DNA of 64,000 bases from Smittia aterrima (lineage: Eukaryota > Arthropoda > Insecta > Diptera > Chironomidae), in NCBI GenBank assembly GCA_033063855.1, contig CP093829.1, forward strand, positions 11,728,243 through 11,792,242. The letters run 5' to 3'. Positions 34,348-45,953 of the stretch are shown here, in pieces; position 1 is the stretch's first letter; each line of letters begins with the position of its first letter. Under the pieces are notes generated by a model. The model was given only the letters and a program-made list of their open reading frames with translations. It ran no database searches and was not told where the DNA came from. Both the position numbers and the translations under genes were made by a program.

Positions 34348-36849
34348 TCATTCAGCATCGACATTAACCTGAGCGATTGTCTTGGCGAACTCTCCGTCTT
34401 TGTCAAACAATGCTGCATTGAAAAATTGAGCAAAGATTCGCGACATGTATTGATCTTTACTGCCTGGCCAAACGCCTTCTAGGAACCCAATGTGACCGCC
34501 TCGAGCGGTGACAACAATTGCAACGTGTGAAGATTTTTCAGCGGCAATGATTGGAATTCCTTTTAAAAGATCTTCATTTAAAACACTGAATAAGATATTT
34601 ATCCAAAGAACATACCGTCTAGCGGCTGGAAAGGATCGTCTGCAGCTGACAAGCATAAGGTGGGAACTTTTATCTTATGAAGCTTGTTGTGTAAAGTTGC
34701 CAATCTATAATAGTTTGTTACGTCACCATATCCAAAGAGAACTGACGTGAAGTTGTTGTCGAATTCCCTGATTGTCTTTGACTGAAGGACCTTCTCCAAG
34801 TTCATACCTATAACGTCCTTGAGAAGATTGTCGTGCTTCTTCACTGTATTACACAATGCCGAGGCTAAGTGGCTGTTGAGCATTGAGTTCAAAAATGGTT
34901 TTGAAATTTCCACAGCGCCTGAGAACAACAAAATAGTTTCACGAAGATTTTCAAGTTTTCAAGTGTCAAACCTTTCTCGACATCCCAAGGAACGGAAATA
35001 ATTTTTGCTGCTGTGAGAATTGCTTTTGCTTCATCGGAATAATTTGATAAGTAATTTCCTGCAGATGATCTTGATTAGATTCGAAATCATTAATGACTTA
35101 GTCGATTAGCTTACCCAAAATCAATCCGCCCATCGAAATCCCTGTAGCTCCTTTTTTGCAGTTTGGAAATACCCTGTTGACGTGGTTAACAACCTCAGAC
35201 AAGTCTTCACAATTAGCAGCACTATAGAGACGAGGAGTTTTCAAAGGAACTCCTCCAAGACCACGATTGTTGAAGACAACACATTTCATGCCTCTGTGAT
35301 TGGCTTGAGAAACGAGACATTTGATATACTCAGCTTGAGATTCGCCAGTGAGGCCCGGGAGAATAATTATAATTGGAGCATCTACAGCGCAATCATTCTC
35401 AAGCCAATCTAGCGCCACCTCACCGCCATCTTTCAATGGTAACAATTCTCTGTGAAATAAATTGAAGCTTTAACCCTTTCTTGGCAATGTTTCAAGTTGA
35501 ACTAAAGCTTAGCCGCTTTAACTACTCAAAGCTTCCAATTATTGAATTTGTTGGCTATTAGCCGTTAAAACGGACGCTTTGTGCTTACCTTCGATATGCG
35601 ATGTTGGGCAATACAGTCGATCGAATAAACGAAGCAAAAACCTGAAATAATAAACTTGTACAGAGCTTTTGATTTCCTTTCATCGTGCTTACCGTTTGTA
35701 CTCTCGGTTCGACTAACCAAAATGTTGGCCAGTACTTAACATCCAATGTCGGAACATTTTTAAGAAGATACTTCTGGAACGGACCTTTTTTGACAGCCAG
35801 GAAGGGTCGCTGAAATTAAATAAAAGCTTATTAACTTGAATCCTGTTCAAAGTTCGTTATTCGACGGGTTTCATTCAGTTGATAACAACGTGACGATGAT
35901 ATTTCAATTATAGTGACTAGCTCATGACTCTTATCTGAAGAAACTTGAAACTTCTTTCTAGAGTTAGAAGAAATAAAACTCTGTCGACCCATGATAACAC
36001 TGTCGGCCATATGAATCGAGCCTTTGGAAAGTTTCAAGAGTCACGAGTGGATTATTTGTGACGTTCATTATGCTTTATCTTGGCGCTACGAGCTACTCAA
36101 TCACAAATTGCCCATATTGAACCAATTTTCAACTATACGTCGCTCTTATCGATTTTGTGATTAATTTCTATGTGAAGTTGTTAGGTCGGAGGAATGAGTT
36201 TGCCAAATATGGCAAACAATTGTTTTAGCTGAATAACTTTTTTTTTTCTAGAATCATCGGAAAAACATTTCTCGTATAATTAATAAATTTAATAAACTGT
36301 CATCGAGAATAATGAATTAAGCTATCAATTAATGAAGGTGCACTATTCTCTGGAGAGACTGCAATGCAATTTTCTCCAATGCGACAAAAAAAAATGACAA
36401 TTTTTTTTTTTTCGTTGATTTATTGCAATCACCTCACACGACCGAATTCCATTTTTGCAAAGCCCGCTGACTCAATTGAACATAATCAGCAATTTAGTGA
36501 TAAGATTGATTCAATGTCAAGTGATAACACGAACGATTTGTAGCTCGCCCTGGATCTCGTGAACTCCTGGAGTTCTTAGAAAATTCTTTTGAGTAGACTC
36601 GGTCACATAAACAGCAACGTACATATCGGAATACTTTTATGTCAAACCCATCACAAATGTTTTATCTTTCACCTTCATCTTTCTTTATAGATAACAAGGT
36701 CGAACGCATATGAATATCATTGGAAAATTCGTTTAACTCACCTTAACAACTTCGATGAGATAGTAAAATAAATATCCAACAGATATAACTAAGAAGACGT
36801 GATGCCTGGGCAAGTTCGACATGTAATTGTAAAGATCAAGTAGAATCAT
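34348..36849 (-). CDS. Abhd3: ABHD3-like alpha/beta hydrolase (membrane phospholipase family)
   Basis: Seven exons: 36849-36742, 35809-35693, 35641-35589, 35449-35115, 35058-34972, 34918-34616 and 34559-34348, giving about 404 residues; human ABHD3 has 409. The family anchors by one N-terminal membrane helix (residues about 17-34 here, VFLVISVGYLFYYLIEVV) and hydrolyses phospholipids. The oxyanion region is IIIILPGLTGES. The nucleophile elbow is TGISMGG (Ser about 198). The acid lies in LSAADDPFQPLDG and the histidine in TARGGHIGFLEGVWPG. The last junction uses the acceptor at 34560, because an earlier TTCAG would bring in a stop. Intron 1 (932 bases) is the longest and shows no nested gene. 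The exact subfamily (ABHD1/2/3) is by resemblance only. Confidence 0.88.
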
Positions 36850-37802
36850 TGTTCTTTGATCAGTCTCGAAGCAACGACGCGGCTGCACAACTTTTGATAA
36901 ACTTTTGATTTTTTCACAACGAAACCTTCAGACGAAAAGAAAATTGCGTGAATCTCTAAATTGGACTTTGAACTCGACCAAACATGGTAAATACGCTGTT
37001 GACGACATTGTACTATCCAGCTGTTTACATATTGCTTGAGCCTTGTTAAGCTGCAAAAGATGGCTTCGAGGTCAACGTTCTTTAAGAGTTCAGAATTGTT
37101 TGCACAACATTCATGACGTAATCGTTAATTTTATTCGGTTGACTCACTGATTTGGCACGAATGGAAGCGAGATTCGCCGGCATGCATAGCGAGTGGAGGT
37201 AAAAAGTCTCATATTTCTACATCGGCGAGAAAAATCAATAATGGTATCGTTAGACTTAAAGAGCTTTTCTTAGGAATGTTCACTCGTCACAATGTTGTCA
37301 ACAGCGTATACGCATCGATAAACTCACAATGAATTCACTTGGCAGATCACGAAAGTACAATAAGAACAGTGGCAAAGAAATTTGATAATTTAAAAAATTT
37401 AATCACGAATCTACGACAGCGCGACCTTTCCTCGCTCGACTGAGAATGGAAACTGAGAATTTAGTGAGCGAATGAAGTTCAAAATCTGAGATTTCTCAAT
37501 CTTCAAAAAAAGAGAGAAATATTTCTATCAATTAGTTTAGGAATAATCAATTGCATGTAATATTTTTATCGACTTACCTTTCTCTAATTCTCTTAAAAGC
37601 TTAAATTGTGAAATAAAAAAATTAACATATTTTCAACGTTTTTCGACAAATATTTTCAATATTGGCGCCATAAGCGCTCCAACTTGGTGACTTTCCAATA
37701 TTCAGCAACTTCTTTTCAGCGAATAAAATTAAAGGTTAGCTGAAGTTCTCGTGTGTTTGCCGGATTTCTAAATTTTAATTAATTAAATAACTCTTGAGCA
37801 AC
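36850..37802. promoter_or_regulatory. Divergent upstream region of ABHD3-like gene and Nap1
   Basis: About 950 bases between opposed starts, with no coding exon visible. It should contain both promoters. The only motif I single out is the E2F-like site at 37662. Confidence 0.5.
37662..37669. promoter_or_regulatory. E2F-like palindromic site upstream of Nap1
   Basis: TTGGCGCC lies 134 bases before the Nap1 ATG and fits the E2F core (TTSSCGC/GCGCC). An S-phase histone chaperone is a plausible E2F target, but binding is inferred. Confidence 0.4.
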
Positions 37803-39119
37803 ATGTCAGAGGATAATTTTGATGATCACGACTCGAGTGATGGCGAAGAGAAGAAAGGATTCGAGTCACTGCTCTCCAATCCATCATATTTCTCAAGTGC
37901 GATGAAGGTTTGTAGGAATAAAATGCGTTGTAGAATTGCTTCATCTAAAATGTTCGCAAAATTTACAGCGTGCTTTGTTGAAAAATATGGTGAAGAATCT
38001 TCCGGCTGGTGCTCAGAAGCGAGTTAAGGCCTTGAAGAACTTACAGCTCGAGTTCTTGAGACACGAGTGCACATTCTTCGAAGAAGTTTATCAACTCGAA
38101 CGCAAGTATCAGGAGAAATACCAGACGATCAGTGACAAGCGAAAAGAGATCATCGCTGGCGAATATGAACCATCAGGTGCTGAAGCTGAGTTCAAGTCTG
38201 ACGATGAAGAGGAGGATGAAGATGATGCTATGATCCAGGAGCGCTTGAAAGAGATGAAAGCTCTTCCACAATACGATGAGAATGTTAAAGGTAAAATTCG
38301 CAAAACATGTGGCAAACATCTGCTTTATGAGTCATTCTTTTAGGAATTCCTGACTTCTGGCTCACGATTTTCCGCAACACTGAGTTGTTAAGTGACATGG
38401 TTCAGCCACATGATGAACCCTTGTTGAAGCAGCTCACTGACATTAAAATCAAGTATGACGAAGATTTGTCATACAACTTGGAGTTCCATTTCGGATCAAA
38501 CGATTACTTCACTGACTCGGTTTTGAGCAAAAAATACTTTTTGCGTTGTAATTTTGACACAGAAGAACCGTTCGCATTCGAGGGGCCAGAAATTTACAAA
38601 TGCACTGGTTGTAACATCAATTGGAAGCCTGGCAAGAACATCACTGTGAAAACCATCAAGAAGAAGCAAAAGCATAAGGCTCGCGGAGTTGTTCGCACTG
38701 TCTCGAAGCAAGTGCCAAATGATTCATTCTTCAACTTCTTCAACCCACCAGACGTTCCAGAAGATGAATCGAAACTCGATGAAGAGTCGCAAAACATTTT
38801 GGCTACAGATTTTGAGATTGGACATTTCTTGAGAGCTCGTATCATTCCACGCGCTGTCTTGTTTTACACTGGAGATTTGGTCGATGATGACGAAAGCGGT
38901 AAGTTGAAAACCTACAGAGTCCATTGAACTGAAAGTTGACACTAATTGAGTTTTAATTTTTTAGACATGGAAGAAGAAGAGGATGACGAAGAAGAAGAGT
39001 CTGAGGAAGAAGAAGAAACACCAGAACCAGCTCACAAGGGCAAGAAGAACAAAGGTCCAGGAGGAAAAGGAATCAAGGGAGGAGCTGAAGGCAACCCAGC
39101 TGAATGCCAACAACAATAA
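37803..39119 (+). CDS. Nap1: Nucleosome assembly protein 1
   Basis: Exons 37803-37907, 37969-38290, 38344-38898 and 38965-39119 encode about 378 residues, matching Nap1 proteins. It is a histone H2A-H2B chaperone in nucleus and cytoplasm. After an acidic N-terminus come the long dimerisation helix (LPAGAQKRVKALKNLQLEF, FFEEVYQLERKYQEKY), the NAP fold (GIPDFWLTIFRN; LEFHFGSNDYFT; CTGCNINWKPGKN; SFFNFFNPP), and an acidic Asp/Glu-rich tail in the last exon. The C-terminus is CQQQ, in the position of the CKQQ prenylation box of mammalian NAP1L1. The ATG at 37803 is used because upstream codons lack an ATG. Confidence 0.96.
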
Positions 39120-39661
39120 AGCATTCTCAAACTCAGTGACGCTTCGTCAGTGAATTAAAATTTCCTAAATTTTTGAATTACGTTTATTAATTTCTTTCTT
39201 TACTTTTGGTCGTCACTCGAGGTGTCAAACGCATCAGTTTATTTTTATATTACCACTCAAAGGCGTGAAGCTTCAAATGCAGGCCTCACTAATTTTCTTT
39301 CTTTTCGTCTTGAGACAATTAAAAAATAAAAGCTTCAAATTATAACTTCAAACCGTTTGCTGAATGAAATTTTTTCAGATTTTAAGAAGAAAAAAGACAG
39401 ATGCTCAAGTCAATCTTCGGCAGCTGGAAGATTTCTTTCAAAGAATATTTCTAAAAGGTCAATTTTTATTGTTTAAGCTTTATAATGAAGTCGTCACATT
39501 GTACAATTGTATGAAGACAAAGCTAGAAATGTCTAGCTTATAAGTAAATGTTTTGAGGATGATGATGAAACCGCCACCGAAGAAAATGAATGAGGTCAAT
39601 TTAATCTAGTCTAAGTCAGTTTGCAAAATATTCTTACAATTTTGAGATAATGTTTTGGTAT
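39120..39661. other. Convergent 3' UTR region, Nap1 and RnrS
   Basis: The stops of the two convergent genes are 542 bases apart. Several AATAAA-type signals occur on both strands (for example near 39326). No exon is seen. Confidence 0.6.
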
Positions 39662-41441
39662 TTAGAAGTCAGCGTCCAATGTGAAAACATTGTCAAGATT
39701 GTTCGACATAACGCCACTCTTTTGATACTCTCCAACCTTCTTCTCAAAGAAATTGGTTTTGCCCTCGAGAGAGATCAGTTCCATAAAGTCAAATGGATTC
39801 TTTGTGTTGTAGATTTTCGCAACTCCGAGTTCTCCCAATAAACGATCGGCAACAAACTCAATGTATTGCGACATCAAATCACAGTTCATGCCAAGCATTT
39901 CGCAAGAAAGTGCGTCAGTTAGGAATTCTTGTTCGATCTTAACAGCTTCACCGATGATTTCAATGATTCTTTCTTTTGGTGGCTTCTGAACGAGATGTCT
40001 GAACATAAGGCAAGCAAAATCACAGTGTAGTCCTTCATCCCTGGAGATAAGTTCGTTCGAGAATGTTAGGCCAGGCATCAGACCACGCTTTTTCAGCCAG
40101 AAGATAGAAGCAAAACTTCCACTGAAGAAAATTCCTTCGACTGCTGCGAAAGCAATAATACGTTCTCCGAAGTTTGCCTTTTGACTACTAATCCAATTGA
40201 GAGCCCAATCAGCCTTCTTCTTCACACAAGGAAGTGTCTCGATGGCGTTGAACAAGAAATCACGCTGCTTGGCATCGCTGATGTAGGTTTGAATAAGCTG
40301 TGAATACATTTCTGAGTGAACGTTTTCCATTGCGATCTGGAATCCGTAGAAGCATCGGGCTTCAGTGACCTGAACTTCCTGGCTGAATCTTTCAACAAGA
40401 TTCTCATTTACGATTCCATCAGATGCAGCGAAAAATGCGAGAACGTGGGAAATGAAGTGACGTTCAGAGTCTTTCAAATTGTTCCAATGATCAAGATCCT
40501 TTGAAAGATCGACTTCCTCTACGGTCCAGAACGAAGCTTCAGCCTAAACAAAGAAAGATTTTCGGTTGAAATAATTTACGCAGTTGCCTTCCATTGTTAT
40601 TAAGTTTCTCTTTCGCTTCACAAACATCTTTCTCTCTTTTGTTTAAAATTTCATTGCCGGGTCAGGTCTTAGGAATTTTTGTTTTGCAATTTTTACTTCG
40701 ACTTGCAAACCCTGAGCGGTTTGAAGAAGAAATCCGACATCGTAAAAACATGATGAAACACGATCTGTGACGTCGTACTCGTGTGACAGTTTGGAAAGAA
40801 ATTAGACTCACAATGTTGACATTGCTGTCAACAATTTGCTGATTGCTTAGCGATTTTTGTCGATGACTCGTGTACGAAATGAAATTCAGCTTGACTCACC
40901 TTCTTATACATTTGCCAGATATCCTCATAGACGATCGGGAAGACAACGAAGCGTCTGGGATTGTCGCGAAGTAGCGGTTCCTTTGATGGATCAAATGAAT
41001 ATGATGATTTATGTGCAATGGCTCCGACAGCCTCTTCGTTTGTGATTTGCTCCACTTGGGAAACATCGTCCATGCCCTTGAGCTTAGGTAGCTTTACTGG
41101 AACGTTTGGTTCGTTCACTGTCAGTGGTTTACGTGGACTCTACAAATAAACATCAGATTCACAAATGAAAATGCGCAAAAGAGAAAACTGGTGGGGTTAA
41201 AGTTTTGGAGGGAAAATTTTAAAATCTCGCTATAAGCTCGATCGTTTTCCTTGGAAGTGTCCGATAACTGTAACCGAATGAGCTGATAACGCAATGCGGA
41301 AATGTTGAAGCATATTTGTAAGCATATTTGTTATGTCTAGTCATCAAAAAATATTTTTTATCAATCACTCACCTTAATGAAAAGCGAATTTTCCATTTTC
41401 TCGGCAACATTTTCCTTTTCCATGTTGAGTGGTGGAGACAT
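39662..41441 (-). CDS. RnrS: Ribonucleoside-diphosphate reductase small subunit (R2)
   Basis: Exons 41441-41373, 41139-40900 and 40543-39662 encode about 396 residues. R2 carries the di-iron tyrosyl radical needed to make deoxyribonucleotides. With an offset of seven from mouse R2, the metal ligands are Asp145, Glu176, His179, Glu239, Glu273 and His276, and the radical residue is Tyr183 (MENVHSEMY). The C-terminus ends NVFTLDADF, the tail that docks on R1. The N-terminus has a KEN box (MEKENVAEKM), a degradation signal also found in mammalian R2, and SPRKPL. An E2F-type site lies about 300 bases upstream. Nothing is missing. Confidence 0.96.
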
Positions 41442-41859
41442 TTTTATTATGTTGTTTAATTTCACTTAATTACTGAATAAAGTTAACGAAAATTCCTTTC
41501 TTTCTATTTGGCGTCTGTTCTCTTTGAGTTTTTGTCGGCGAATGAGATACGAACTGTGAACGATAAATAACGAAAACTACTTAAATTCTTCACAAAGTTT
41601 CTAAGATTGTAAAAAATATTTAAATTTAAGTCTTCAAAGTTATAGGCTGATTTGATCATAATTATTACCTTTAATGTATCAGTTTTCTACTTAAAAAAAG
41701 CTTTTTTAATATTCCACTTCTTCTTTAAAAAATTCTTATTTTGAGCGGGAAATCGAATTCTGTCGACATTCAAGTTTCGATATTTGATTAGAATTTTATT
41801 CAAAAATTTGAAAGGATTTTATTTTTCTATCACAATTGAGTTTTTTAATAAATTCAAAA
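41442..41859. promoter_or_regulatory. Intergenic region upstream of RnrS
   Basis: These 418 bases separate the RnrS start from the stop of the LysM gene on the same strand. They should hold the RnrS promoter. E2F-like sequences are present (41745-41752 and TTTGGCG at 41506-41512). Confidence 0.55.
41745..41752 (-). promoter_or_regulatory. Putative E2F site of RnrS
   Basis: The minus strand reads TTTCCCGC, a consensus E2F site, about 304 bases before the RnrS ATG. In Drosophila RnrS is a classical E2F target in S phase. The site fits, but binding is not shown. Confidence 0.5.
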
Positions 41860-42656
41860 TTACTTCGGTATTATGGTGTCGTTATGGGGAATATAATGAT
41901 GAAGGCGTTTATCGTCAGTGTCGTCGTATCGCGAATGACCCCGCAACTCCTCGGGATGTTCAAATGCAACGTAAACATAAATCAGCGGCACAATTACACA
42001 GATTGCTAAGATAACGAATAGTAAAACGATCCAGTTGAGTTCACAATCCCCGTCCGAGAATGAAATAAAATCATTCTTAGGAGCACCGAACGTTTTAGGG
42101 TATCCTCGAAATTTGGCACGATCTAATAGTGAATCGCTGACTTCAGGAGTGCTTGTGCTAGTGCTTGGATTATCTGCAGCATCTTCTGATTTTGATATTA
42201 CAGCGTTGCTAACAGATGCCACTAAGAGTTTCTCCTCGAGTTTCTCTTGATTCGGAATTGCGTCAGACGACGACAAAACTTTCTCTTTATTACTTGGACT
42301 GCTTTGACCACTCTTGTGGACTTTCGGAAGTGTGTCTAGCAAAATGTTATGAGCTGTCATAGGCACTTTCAGCACTTTGAAAGCAAATATCTCATTGTCC
42401 TTGTCTATTTTGTTTAATCGCTTGATATCCTGAACGGAGCAGTTGAATCGAAGAGAAATCGAGACGAGAGTGTCATTTGGAAGAATTTGAGCTTCTAGTG
42501 TTGGTTCTTGACGGCTTCTTTGCTGCCTGAGTGGAACATCATCTTTGTCATCAGTAGTAAGCTCAATATATTCGCCTCGTCTTAAAAGATTAAATGTAAA
42601 CAATAATGTACGTGGAAGAAATATAAAAACAATCTTACTCACTTTGTTCTAAGCAT
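41860..42656 (-). CDS. LysM domain single-pass membrane protein (LYSMD3/4-like)
   Basis: A 14-base first exon (42656-42643, MLRT plus two bases) joins exon 42580-41860, giving about 244 residues. The LysM motif spans residues about 30-77 (NDTLVSISLRFNCSVQDIKR, NKIDKDNEIFAFKVLKVPM). A Ser/Thr-rich linker follows, then FRGYPKTFGAPKND and one membrane helix (WIVLLFVILAICVIVPLIYV), then a short His/Asp-rich tail. Order and length fit LYSMD3/4, an integral membrane family linked to the Golgi in mammals. Function in insects is unknown to me. The short first exon rests on a good GTGAGT donor and on frame continuity. The gene is divergent from the Vreteno-like gene, 162 bases away. Confidence 0.85.
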
Positions 42657-42818
42657 TTCTCTAACTAATTTTAGTTTAGTAAAAGTATACAATGGTTAAG
42701 CTTGTTTTTTTTAAAACAATAAAAGGTTGCAATCAAAGTAGAAGATGAAGAAATCAAGAAATTAAATTAAATATTTCCCAACCAAAACTTCGGAAATTAT
42801 TTTCGAAGCTATTTTCGA

Positions 42819-44120
42819 ATGTTTTGTGACGGTTCAGTTAAAATGGAGAGAAATAACAATTTTATGGTGGCTAACAATATTGTTAAAAGATTATGTTTAA
42901 CAGGAGTCCCAGTCAGTATGACTAAAGATGAACTAAGAAAAAAGTTAATTGCACATTTTCCGGGTGTTGTGGTAAAAAATGGACAATTAATTAAGTTTTG
43001 TTAGGAAATAATTATTTTTCTTAGATCTACTCGCCCAAAAACACGATAAACAATTTCAAAGGAACAAAGCTTGTGTACATGGACTTTCAACGCGAATGGT
43101 ATGATGCTTAAAATTGGTTTAAATTTTCTAATTTATAAATAAATTTATACAATGTAACTTGATAGGGAAGCAATAGTAGCAAAGCAACTCATAAATCTGA
43201 TAAAGCTCAAAAATATTTTTGCTGACTTTGTTCAAGAGGTTCATGGAAAGCAAGATTATGACATGCCAGAGTTGATTATACGGTCAACTGACATTAAAGC
43301 AGGAATGCCAGAGAAAGGAAAATGTGCTTACTGCAAGAACCCAGAAGCAATGAAAGTTTGTCAAAACTGCGTCACAACATATTCTTGTCATTTCTACTGT
43401 GACAAAAACCACCAAATGAGAGACTGGCAGAATCATAAGGTCGATTGCTTTCCACTGCCAGAGCTTGTTTCACCATCTTCAGTAACTCCAAAAGTTGTTG
43501 AAAATGAAAATAAGAATTTATTTGTTGTGCCACACGTCTCATGTTTCAAAACAGGCGACAAAGTTGTGATCACCCATTTTGAGCGAGGGAGAGTGCTTTA
43601 CGTTCGTCAAGTCAATGAAGAATATGAGGACTTGATCAAAGTCATCAAACAAAGTGCAGAAGACTCACCAAATATAGCCGAAGTTCCAGATCAAGATTGT
43701 TATGTTCTCGCTTTTCATAATGGAAGTTATCGAAGAGCGCAAGTGATCGAGAAAGTGGAAGCTGATGACGAAAATGGTCCTACAGTTATATGTTCATTCG
43801 TTGATTATGGGTACATAGAAAAAGTTCCATCGCGCGATTTGAAGAAGATTAAGTACAAAGTTCGGTCCTTGCCTCGACACGTTTTTAAAGTGACTTTAGA
43901 AAACGTTCGTGCCAACAATAGTTTCATTCATAGCTATCTAACCAATATCAAAGAATTACAGGAAGAACTTGAAGTTGAAAGCTTGAATCTCAAGCACGAC
44001 GACCGATGCATCGTTTTAAAAAGAAAATCTGGAGAGATTGTCAATCATAAGATTCAATCACTTGCAAATACAATAGAGCAAGTTGATAAGCAGTCAAAGT
44101 TTGCAAGATACGCAGATTGA
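42819..44120 (+). CDS. vret: RRM-MYND-Tudor protein, Vreteno-like (piRNA pathway)
   Basis: Exons 42819-42971, 43025-43098 and 43166-44120 encode about 393 residues, or 385 from the second Met. An RRM-like fold opens the protein (RLCLTGVPVSMTKDELRKKL; GTKLVYMDFQREWEAIVAKQ). A MYND zinc finger follows (CAYC, VCQNC, CHFYC, then HKVDC). One Tudor domain comes next (SCFKTGDKVV; QDCYVLAFHNGSYRRAQV; VICSFVDYGYIEKV). This order is that of fly Vreteno, a germline and soma-ovary factor needed for primary piRNA biogenesis. Fly Vreteno has two Tudor domains and is much longer; here the frame stops after the first. The first intron starts at 42972, because later donors leave an intron of about 30 bases or break the frame. 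Confidence 0.8.
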
Positions 44121-44211
44121 CATTTTTAATCAAAAGATAATTTTCATGTTCAATAAATTTTAATTACTTGACTTATAATTTAGAAATTTAAAACAATAAA
44201 TGAAACATTTT

Positions 44212-44229
44212 TTAAACTCTAGAGTTTAA
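44212..44229. repeat. 18-base perfect palindrome
   Basis: TTAAACTCTAGAGTTTAA lies between the Vreteno-like stop and the Spag start. It has no loop and no obvious role. Confidence 0.6.
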
Positions 44230-44375
44230 CGTCAAAAACGAAAATTTTTAAACCTAAATTCGAACTTTGTTGTGATGACAAAGCTTGAATAGATCATAGG
44301 CTTTAGAATAAAAAATTTCTCGAAACTCTCGTGTTTCTAGTTATTTAAAAGTATCGAGAAGTTTGATCAATTACT

Positions 44376-45953
44376 ATGAATAACAAGTCATTTGAAATCC
44401 AAAATCAGATCCGCCAAACGGCGGTCCAAACTCATGAAAATATTAAAAACTTAAAAAAGTGGGAAGATGAGATGAAAGAGAAGGAGCTGGAAACTAAGAA
44501 GCAATTGGAACTAGAGCAATCTAGTAGCCAAAATCAAGTAGGGTCTTCGTTTTTAAATATTTATCGATTAATTAACAAAAGGTGCTTTTGCCATAGAAAC
44601 AAACAATCCCAATCCGCAGCAAACTAGACGACTTCCAGAAGTTTAATGAAGAAGAATCTATGCAAAAAATGAGAACAATGAACATTGGCGATGACAATAA
44701 AATATGTGAGGAAGAAAACGACGCTGAGAAACGACGATCTGAAGCTATGGAATTCAAGAACAAAGGCAATACTTTCGTTAAGAACAAAGAGTATGAGTCC
44801 GCCATCAAAATGTATTCACGAGCAATCGAAATGTGCAATGACGACTCAGTCTTTTACTCGAATCGATCTCAATGCTATCTCAACTTAGAAAAGTATCAGG
44901 AGTGTATTGAGGACGCTGCTAAAGCAATCGAACTAGATCCACAGTCGAAAAAGTCGTTGTATCGACAAATGGTTGCTTATGAAGCTTTGGGCAACGATTA
45001 CAAAGCTATAAAAAGTTGCCGACAATGGCTAGATATAGCTCCTGAGGATCAATCTTGTAAGAACGCATATGATCGCATTCACAATCGTATCATAGAAAAT
45101 GAAAAGAAGAAGGATAAGGAAAAGATTCATTGGAAAAGATTTGGATCCGAAGCAAAACTTAGTAACTTCGTCAACAAACCTCCTCATATGCGATCTAAAC
45201 GACCCTTGAAACAGATTCCAGTAAGATTGCATAAGGCAGCTTCGCCGATCCCAGAAGCAATTCTAGACAGAATCTTTGAAAACAATACTGGTGAGAAAGT
45301 TCCCGAAGTGGTAACCAATTCCAAACTCTTCAAACCAAATTTCCTCAACTCATCTCAGCCACCACAAAAAGTTGTGAAGTTAAACGAACAAGTGAAAGAA
45401 GAAGATACAACTGTCATCGCCGAGAAACAGAAGATTGAAACGAATGAAACTTTAAAGGCTGCAGAAGTTGAAGTTAAGAACGATTTAAAGCTCGAAGATT
45501 TAGAAACCATCAACAGTCACCTTATCGCCATTCCCTCATCCGGTCCAAAGTTTTATGCTATCTGGAAAGAGCTCAACGACATCCAACGATTTCTGTATTT
45601 AAAGAATATCAGTGCCAACAATACTCCGATTGGGAAACTTCTTGGCGCTCAACTCGACAGCGATATGCTCTCACAAATCGTTGGAATTGCTCATAAATAC
45701 TTCACCACCTACAATATTCCTTATCTTCGTTTGTTAAGAGATTTGGGTAAGAACTCGGAGATTGAGGTTCTTGCAATGTTTTTGGACAGCGAAGACAAAT
45801 CAAGTAAGCAGAATTAAAAATAATCATTTGAGCAACCATATCAATTTTAAATTCTCTTCAGAACTCATCGAGCTTATCGAATCTGCATCATCATCTGGCG
45901 ACAACGAAGACACCAGCTCCATTGTAGATATCAAGAAGTCCTTCCAAATCTAA
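44376..45953 (+). CDS. spag: RNA polymerase II-associated protein 3 (Spaghetti), TPR co-chaperone
   Basis: Exons 44376-44537, 44597-45803 and 45862-45953 encode about 486 residues. RPAP3/Spag is the HSP90-binding TPR subunit of the R2TP complex, which assembles RNA polymerase II, box C/D snoRNPs and PIKK kinases in the cytoplasm. After a charged N-terminal helix comes a TPR array (AMEFKNKGNTFVKNKEYESA; DSVFYSNRSQCYLNLEKYQ; AIELDPQSKKSLYRQMVAYE). A disordered Lys/Glu linker leads to the RPAP3 C-terminal domain (FYAIWKELNDIQRFLYLKNI; KYFTTYNIPYLRLLRDLGKN). The last 30 residues come from the third exon. AATAAA lies at 45997. Confidence 0.94.

Noticed and set aside
34586..34615. Earlier acceptor TATTCAG for the last ABHD3-like exon
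   Set aside because: It would give a 30-base intron and an immediate stop in frame. The acceptor at 34560 restores DGIPIIAAE and a 56-base intron.
42996..43024. Late donor for the first Vreteno-like intron (after QLIK)
   Set aside because: The intron would be about 30 bases and the phase does not match. The donor at 42972 gives a normal 53-base intron and an intact RRM strand.
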